From: Morinoia aosen
Lineage: Eukaryota; Arthropoda; Malacostraca; Amphipoda; Talitridae
Direction of reading: 5' to 3'
Assembly (NCBI GenBank): GCA_030386875.1
Contig: CM059557.1
Span: forward strand, 59,660,514-59,724,513
Length of the DNA stretch: 64,000 bases
A program made the translations under genes and the position numbers. The notes under the pieces were generated by a model. The model did not search any database, was not told where the DNA came from, and saw only the letters and a list, made by a program, of their open reading frames with translations. This document shows, in pieces, positions 45,401 to 54,400 of this stretch (positions are counted from its first letter, which is position 1; each line of letters begins with the position of its first letter).

Positions 45401-48400
45401 CCCTCAGTGACCAAATATGGATCACGTTGTAGTCAAGTGTTAACATGTAATTTGTTGAATTTTGCCTAATGAATAATAGAACCTGAAGTGGTTTTGGCCT
45501 TGTTGTTTCTCAAACTGGTAGGCTGTCATGGCTTCCGGACATTATCAGTTATCAAGCAGTCCTCTGCAGCTGTCTGAGAAGTGTCATGTTGTTCATCTGA
45601 TGCAAAAAATTGACGAGAATGATAATCTCGCTTTTGTGTGTGTGTATATTTTTATATGTTACAAGTGAGGTTAAATCTACAAATCCTCAATTCTTCTAAT
45701 AACATTTTTTTAGTGAATTTTTGGACTACCACCCCCTCGGGGGCATTAAACGATTGTATCTATGGGAATAAATTTTGAGCTAAAGGTTAGGTAGGCCTTC
45801 TTTTTGTTAAAATAGAATAGATTTTTTGTTATGTTATGGTCCATAATTTTTTGGTTCACTGCTGTCCAGTTTTTCAGCATCCTACTACTTTCTTCTTCAA
45901 ATTTTATCTTGAGTCATAAACTTTTTTCTCAATTTATTGTTTCTATGCACCTTGTGCATAGATTCTGCTTTCGCTCATTTCCACACTATATGGTGCCTAC
46001 CTCCATCCTCTGTTCGGAATGCCTTTGTTGCGGTTAGGGAGACTTGAACTAATATATAATCTAGTCTGAATTTGTATTTCATTGGAAAACCTTGGATGGC
46101 ACCATCCAATTGCAGCTTTGGTGGACTCAAGTTGATTGGAAATTTTCTCAATGATTGTAATTTTTGAAGATTTTCACATGATATCAATGCATAGTTCACT
46201 CAGCTCAATTTCCTGAAGTGAGTGCTTGTTTACTGTTTCAGACAAGAAGAGAAGAAGCGCAGAGACCGTGAGCAGCAGGAAGAGAGCCTGCAGAGGAGTC
46301 AGCAGCAGCGCGACGTGGTGGCTGCGGTGGAGCGGCTGCAGGACCAGCAGCAGCAACGGTTTGTGTGCTATTTGCTGGTCTTTTGAATTCATTCCTTCTA
46401 TTGTTAAAGCAAATTTTTCATGGAGTGCAAGCTGTTCAAATGGAATTAGTTTTTGCTGTAGTGAAATTATTTCACTACGTGTTTTTTACCTTGGGGATGC
46501 CGCTGTCATGTACATAGAACTCCATCCGGCGATCGCCTGGCTTGAGCCATTCTGAAGCCAAAGTTGGCGGCTGCAGGACTGGAGCTAGTCATTTGCGTTA
46601 GGACCTTCATACAGTGCACTTGGATGCAATTGGGCTAATAAAACTATTCTTCTGCCTGATGCTTGTAAGTCCTCTACCGTGCTTGGGTAATCCTGCGCCT
46701 TCTTTTACCATTGTACTTTAGGTGTCTCTCGAGTTGTGTGGGTTTGTATTCGGCGGGAGGTTTACGATCTCGTGTAGAGAGACGGCTTGCGCAAGACACG
46801 CCCTGAGATTATATGTGTTCTGTCTTATCATACTTGCCATGTTTTAAATATATTTATTACTTGTCAGTGCCGCACCTTAACCTAGTATCTGGGCCTAGCT
46901 ATTTAGCCTGACTAGCTAACCTCTGCCTGGTCGGCATCCTGACAGGTCGGCGTCCTAGTGGTGAAACACTTAGCAGGCTAGTTTCACTACATTGTTGAGT
47001 GATGTACATCCTTTTTTTGGTTAACTGCTGTATTGTTACTTGTTTCTTCAATTTCTATCTTGTTTCGTAAACTTCTTCCTAGCTGTTTCTATATGCAGAG
47101 CATGGGGACACACCGTGTGCGTAGATTCTCTGTTTTCAAAGTTCATACTAAGAGGTCTCTTTCTTTGTTCTCGAGAGATCACCTTTGTTGTGGCTCGGGA
47201 GCTTTAACTAATAATGATAACTAATGATAATGAACTTAAATAATAATGATAACAATCTATTTCTAGTATTGAATTAGTATTTTGCATTTACCAACTCTTT
47301 AAAATATTGTTGCACGGTTTTGCTGTGACTGCCACACGAACAGCAAATTTGGCCTTGCTTAAGATGTATTTTTTCTTCCCTGCTGTTGTTTTTACTGAAC
47401 TCTTAGAGGTTAGAGGTTAGAGTTTATCCTGTTGCAAAGCCTATGCATCTGAATGCTAGATCCGTGTTACCTTGTTCTTCACTTGCCGTTGCTACTTTGT
47501 GTAGTGGTCGTGTTTTTCTTTGAATATTGTCTAGAAAAAACTGTAGATGCTAGTGTCTAGTATTCTATCTCGATGCATCTAGAAAGAACTTCTTGCTTGG
47601 GGCATTACATAGTGAGGCAAAAATACTGGGGATAATTTTTGAAGCAATCTCACTTCAATGTTCAAATTATGTAGTGAAAATTCATTTAAATTAAAGTAGG
47701 TCAATAAACTACGTCAACTTTTTTAGAGTGTTGTATCTGGTATTTTTTGTACTTTATGAAGTTGTATAAGTTAAACTCTACAGAAACATGGGAAATATCC
47801 ATCTTTCTGTATCTTTAAATTGGTGTTTACGTTGCAAAGATCTGAAAATGTCACCCTACGGAGAACAGAGAGAGAAGCGTTTCCTAGAATCACGTAAGAA
47901 AAATATTTATCTGAAGCACTCGTAAGCTTGTGCTGAATTTTGTGAATGGTACACTACAAAGAGATAGAAACTAGTCACCTAGTAAATGGCTCTCAATCGT
48001 CAGAATATGTAATTACATTTTCCCATAAGTTGTGAGTCAAACTCGATGCAAAACAATCTTGAGAGCTGATATACCAGTCTTTGTCATGGTTTCCACTGTA
48101 CTATTTCGGAGAGCGAGAACTTCCTTGTTTTGTAGCTCAGCAAGTTTCGCCCATTTCTTGGATTCTACAAGGGGATGAAGCCACAATTCATTCTCTCTTG
48201 TTTCGCAGTAGTTTGTTGAGAGGCGAGTATGCCGTCTCGGCGAGCAGGGTAGGTCAGCTCCTCACCTCACCATACCTCGACAATCCTGAATGCTATTTTA
48301 TGTTCTTTTTCAACTGTAAAGCCTGAGCTAGTCTAAATCGTTTTCTTAAAACTCGGGTAAAATTAAAATAAGTAAAAAATTACCCTAACAGCATGTTGAC

Positions 48401-51400
48401 ATCTAACAATTTCTTCAGAAAACAAAGGGCTGGTGAATGTGGCAGAGAGGAAGCACTTGCATTGAAATATCATCAATTTCATCTGTGCCTTTTTTGAGAA
48501 ATTCAAGTCTTTTATTCTATTTTGTGAGCCCTCAAGGGATACAACTATTGTATCTATGACAGAGTGTCTGCTAGGTAGCAAAGTAGTAAAAATTAGTACA
48601 CATTTGCCTCCGGGGTGTACTTTACTCATCCAGGTAGTAAAAAATTGTGAAGTAAGATAATTCACTGATATTATTGAAAGTAATGTAAATATGTGTAAAG
48701 AGTATAGAGATCTTATAAAATGTATTTCTTTCAGAATTTTAAATTTGCCGCAGTTTATGGAAAATATTCCTGTAAGGGGATCTGACGCTTCTCCGGTGTC
48801 TAATAGTTTCCAGTCAGTTTAAATTTTTTGCATATGATGAGCTGTTGCTCACATTGTTGAAAGATGTTAAGACAGGGTCTTTGCCAAACATTTGTTGGAG
48901 TTTGTTTAAGATGGAGTACAATAGGAATTTGGGGGATTTTATAGCAATTATGCATTGGTTGCTTTATTTAATATCAAATATTTTAAGTATCAAGAACTTG
49001 GGAACTCTTTTTAACCTTTGTTATTGCGATTACTCACATCTGGAAATTTGGACGACATTCATTAGGTAAAAATAGGGAGTAAATTTTTGCTGTTGAAGTT
49101 AGTAAAAAGTAGGGAAAAAGTAATGAAATTTGGACGTGAAATATCAGTGGACTCCCTGTTTGGGCATTAGCAATACCAGGGGCAAAATGTGAGGTCGCGA
49201 GCTGAAGGTTAGGCATCTTTTCTTTTTGTTGAAAAAGAATAGATTTTGTTTTGAGATGGAAAATAATTTTTCAATTTGTTGCTGTTGTTGTTTCCAGCTC
49301 CTACTACTTTCTTTAACTTTGTTATTGTTTCATTAACTTGCTTTCTATCTTACCATTTTATGCGCAAGGGATCTTGTGTGTAAACATGGCTTTGTGCATT
49401 AATTCCCCATCCCCTTAACTCTCCTAAATGTCGCTTTCCTCCTTCCTCTCTTTGGAACACTTTTATGAAGGTTAGGGAGCCCTGAGCAAACTTCTCTTAT
49501 CTATTTCTATTATGTGATCTTGTTCGACTTAATTGAAGCTCCATCTGGATTTTTGCTCCCCCAAGCCGCCTGGGACAGGTAGTAAGGTTGGGTTAGTCAA
49601 GTTAGACTATGCTAATCTGTGTGGTACTCTCACCGTTATGCTTTTAGGTCACCTCAACTAAAGATAGGCCTTAGGGAGTTCTGTCTTTTGTGAACCCTTG
49701 GCTTTTTTTTTTATTTCATACTTTCTCTGCTCTCTTTTCTTCCTTTACCTTCCTAATTTGTTGTTTCTAAGCACAAGTATTCTATGGGGAAAAACACCCC
49801 TTGTTTTGATTAGTACATTTTCCTTTCTCCTTACCAAATGGTTACTTCTTTTTCTGTTGTGAAACATTTGTGCAATAGAAATGGATTTTTGATCTAACTC
49901 TGGACTCAACTACTACTGGATTTTACATCTTGCATGGCGCTTTATCATTAGGGACTTTCATATTTTCCCATTTCTCAGTGCTTCTAGAACCTTATTTTAG
50001 TCCTACAACTTCATCTGATTTTTCATGTCTTTGTACTAAATATTTTTATGATTTTGTCTCATTTGTACGAATGTGGTTGTCTTGGGACAGCTTTATCCGG
50101 GATTTATTAACATATACCGGTTAGATTTGGTGTTATTGAGCTGGTGTTATTCATGTCATTGTTGTGCAGGGCAGCAGAGTCTGTGGCAGCTGTGCAGCAG
50201 TTGCGAGCAGACGTGCAGCAGGAGCGTGAGCAGCTACAGCAGGTGCTGCACAGCCGGGCTGTCCTGAGACTGGGGGCGCCGGTGCAGGAGAGGCGCAGCC
50301 TACAGCAGGCAAGTGTAACTAGGCTTCCTATTTGTATTCATCTTCCTGCTTTGGTTTTTGATCACCGTCTTTGTTTCAGCTGGAGTTACATACTGTGTGG
50401 TGGACTTAACTCTGTAAGTCCCTCCTTCCTGATATTGTACTCCTCACAGGTTGCAACTATTGTATCTTTGGGAATTATTGCTCACAAGAAAAAGATGTGG
50501 AGTCCCGAGCAGGTGGTTAGGTAAGCCTTTTTATTGTTGAAATAAAATATGTTTTGATTTTGATATTAAGTATTTTTTTAGTTCACTGCTCTCCAGTTTT
50601 TCTGTATCTCGGTAAGTTCCTCAGGTTCCCTCCACTAGTCTCATAGTGACTTCATATGGTATGTGACTAATATAAGGTTTCGAATTACTTCCTATAGTGT
50701 CTCCTTTCCACCTGTCCATGCTCCTTTCACCTAGTTCTTACCGCTCCGTTGATCTAGTTTGTACCATCTATGCTCACTTAATCTAGTTCGTACCAGCCAT
50801 GCTCCGTTGATCTAGTTCTTACTATCTGTGCTCCTTCCAAATAGTTCTTACTTACTACTTATGCTATTTTAATCTGGTTCTTACCATCTAAGCTATTTTA
50901 ATCTAATTTGTACCATCTATGCTTTGTTAATCTAGTTCTTACTAGTTACGCTCTGTTAATTTAGTTCATTACCATCCATATTCTATTAATTTAATCATCT
51001 GCAATCTACACATCTTTATTAAGGTTCCCTTAGGCTGAAAAAGAATCCCTTACTTCTTTACCCATTTCCATCAAGATCTGTGACCCGTTACATATTCATT
51101 TGTACAAATTTTTCAATAGTAAGTTAGAAATTCTGAGAGTTTTATTCCTCTTCCCTAGGCCACTTATAAATGAGAAGAAAACGAGTTCATATCATCTGCG
51201 GGAGACAAACGGCAACAATGGTCATCGATATTAGAGCACATAATTTTTGTTCGTCTCTTCCATTGCTTTGTTACCTAAAGAATACACCGTCACTTCTTCC
51301 TGTGTAATGTTCGTTGCCATTGTGCGAGAGAGTAACGTTACTCACTAAAGAGGGTTTATAGCTTTCTAGGCTGTAAATTTTAGGTTTTGATGGGATGAAA

Positions 51401-54400
51401 TTGTATTCACTTCTGAAAATTAAACCTCAATAGGTTGATTATGAATGCGTTTGCATCTTCGTATGAGCATTTAAATGCGATCTATTTGCATTTGCAGGAC
51501 ACACTGAGGGAATGGTGTGATTACTCCTCAACACAAGCCTGTTATTCTTGCTTTTGTTAATGCATAAAATTTTTGTCCTCGATATTTTTTCCTGTATATT
51601 TCAACAGCCAGTGTACATTTTCATTTGTCTCATCCGCTCTTAATTTTTCTTTGCTGTAAAGACAGTCAAGAAAACAAATCCGGGCATCCTGTAGTGTGAC
51701 ACTGCTTTCATTCTGCAATTATTTAGTCCATTATACAATGTGAATATTTTCACTCATCCTACTAACATTAGCGCGGCTGTTGTTAAGTTGACACTAGCAT
51801 CAGGAACAATTTGCTACTCAACCGTGAATTTTACAGAACATATATTGACCTGAAATGCTATGTATTAAAACTGTTTTTAAAAGCGAATCGTATGGTCCTT
51901 ATGGTGTGTAAAATTTCGTAAGTATTAGAGAATTTGCGTTTTCTTTGACTGTGAAGGAGTTGCGCGAGCTGAGAGCGGAGCTGGAGGCTGCAGAGCAACT
52001 GGAGCGCGCCGAGCAGCTAGCGCGAGAGCGACAGCAGGAGGAGATGTGCCAGCAGCGGCAGCTCACACAACACAGACAGCAACAACTGAGGTGCGCTGCC
52101 CTGCTTCGCTTCTACTGGGGCTCATATCATGTTTACAAAGTGACGCTGCGGACTGACTTGAAGTTGCTTGCTGTTGGATTTAGTCCGTTTAGCTGGCATT
52201 CATTGTTGAGTACACTGGCATGCAGTTTCAAGGACAGTAATTTGGAAAATTATAGAGGCAACTATTCTGGATGGAAGGATGAAAATTTGTGCTTTAGTAT
52301 ATGTTAAAGTAAGGCCCATGTCACACTGAGCTAGCAAAGCAGCATCTAGCAAGCTCCGTGTGGAATGGGCTTTACTTGGGCATTGAGAGCAGTGTCGTTT
52401 TGTCTACAGAAATATTTCGATTCCAAAATCAATTTGTGTGGACCTTGTTTATGATTTTCACATTCGTTTATACGGGTTTTATCGTGAAAGGTATGTTGAA
52501 TGTTTTTTTACTGGTATAAGGACAAATGTGCTTAGAACGTTTTTCTTGTTGTGCAGCTTACTGAAGGATGTAGTGTTTGAGCACATCTTGGCGGCTTAGA
52601 GCTCATTATTAATTTTTAAACGAAAAATGAAGCCCATCTTTTAAACCTTTTTATCTAAGAAGACACTAATTTTGAGTTATGTTCGGAGTCCTGTTAGCGG
52701 TACGTGCTACAAAGGCTTAGTTCTTCATCTTAAGAACTCTTTAGAGTCAAGGTATTGCTTAATAGTGCACTCGAATTCGACAGGCTCCCTTAAAATAAAC
52801 TGAGCTCTAAAGTTTGCACGTGCTGTGGAGTTCATTCAGTGTTGTGCATTTGGGCAGAATGAAGTCGGAGGCAGCAGAGCGCGAGGCGGCACGGGAGGCG
52901 GAGTATCTCAGTATTGTGAGTCGCTGTGTTTTCAGGTGTCACTTCAGGTTATGTAGCTCTTGTTGACTTGTGCGCCTAAATTTCATCTTGTTGCTATCTC
53001 TGTCTTGTATTTTTAAGTGTATAATGATCATTTTGTTTATTTTATGGTTTATTTAAAATGTCTTCAAATTCTTGATCTCTATTTTGCTGCTTCTGTTGCT
53101 CATCTATTCTCCAAAGGTGACTTGATGCCCGTTCTGTTGGTGCGTTCATTTTAGAATTTCGAAGTATGATGTTCGTAAGTGGTTAATTATTATCATCATA
53201 AATGTTGAGCAAATATCATTTCGTGTTGGCTAAGTTATGATACGGCGTTGATTCACGACAACATCTTGAATAGTTAGCCTTGAAACAATTAACCATTCTA
53301 CTCATTCTCCCTAGTCCTTACTCAGCTTAGTCCTTAGACCACACTTCTAGGACAACTTCTTTGCAATGGAAGAAGAGCCTTGAACCAACTACTATACTAT
53401 ACTTTGCCAGCTTTCTAGCACAGATTAATTTTTAACCTGAACTTGTGATTTTAATGAGTGTATGCAAAATTGTCCGAGTCTGAACTCATGCTTGATAACT
53501 GTCCGACTTTTGTCAATAAACAGGCTTGATTTTGCAGTTGTTCTATATTCAAAAGCTTGAATGCAAGTTTCATTTACTGGCTTCGGCAGTGAATGACTTT
53601 TTAATTTACAGCTGTCCGAGGTCCAAGAGCTTGAATGCAGCCTGGACCAATTGACAACTGCAGCCCGCAGGCGACGTGTAGCGCAGCGTGAAAACGAGAC
53701 ACAAAAGCTCGTGCAGGTGCGGCGCCTGCTGCGGCACAGGCAACACCTGCAGCTACTGCAAGAAGATCAGCTACTCGACGAGTACCATGCACTCAGGTGA
53801 GCGCAACTTGCACTCAGCTACTGTGTTGTGCCGCAAGAAATGAGTAACTTTTGCTTCGTCACGAGGTACCGCTTCTGTAGGGATGTTTTATGTGACGGCG
53901 TTAATTCTTACCATTCCTGTTATTAAGTGACGTGATTGTGGGGCAGATGCCTGCATCTGAGCAAAGCTGAGTTGGAATAAATATATTTTTTTACTTGTTC
54001 TCTCCCGAAAATTTTATACATGATACATGTTTTGAAGAATGGGGTGAGACTAAAGTTCTGTCATATTCTTTGAACAAAGCCATATTTAAAATGGGAAGTG
54101 TAATTTTCTTGTTTTCCTAAACACCATTTGAACGTCGATGATTATTCTTTCAGTCCTTGTCAGGAGTATCATCAGAGCGACTAGCCTCACGTAGCACTTT
54201 TAGTTCCTCTTTCATTGAGAATTGAGCTTTAACTCTAGAAAGGACGTCCGGTCATTTTGACAGGAATTCAGAATTTACGAATTTATTACACGGTTATTAT
54301 TTGATGCTATGTGTCAAAATTTTTTGACTTTTAATAATATAGTGTAATGTATAATTCTGTTAAATATTAGACTTCTACAAATAATTTATCACACTCAAGC

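Larger units (their letters stand above)
46359..50169 (+). other. Intron 5, with repeat copies
   Basis: Two copies of an intronic repeat family (46985-47200 and 49145-49500) and an AATAATGAT microsatellite near 47205-47260. 46500-46960 is less AT-rich but shows no recognisable element. Confidence 0.4.
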
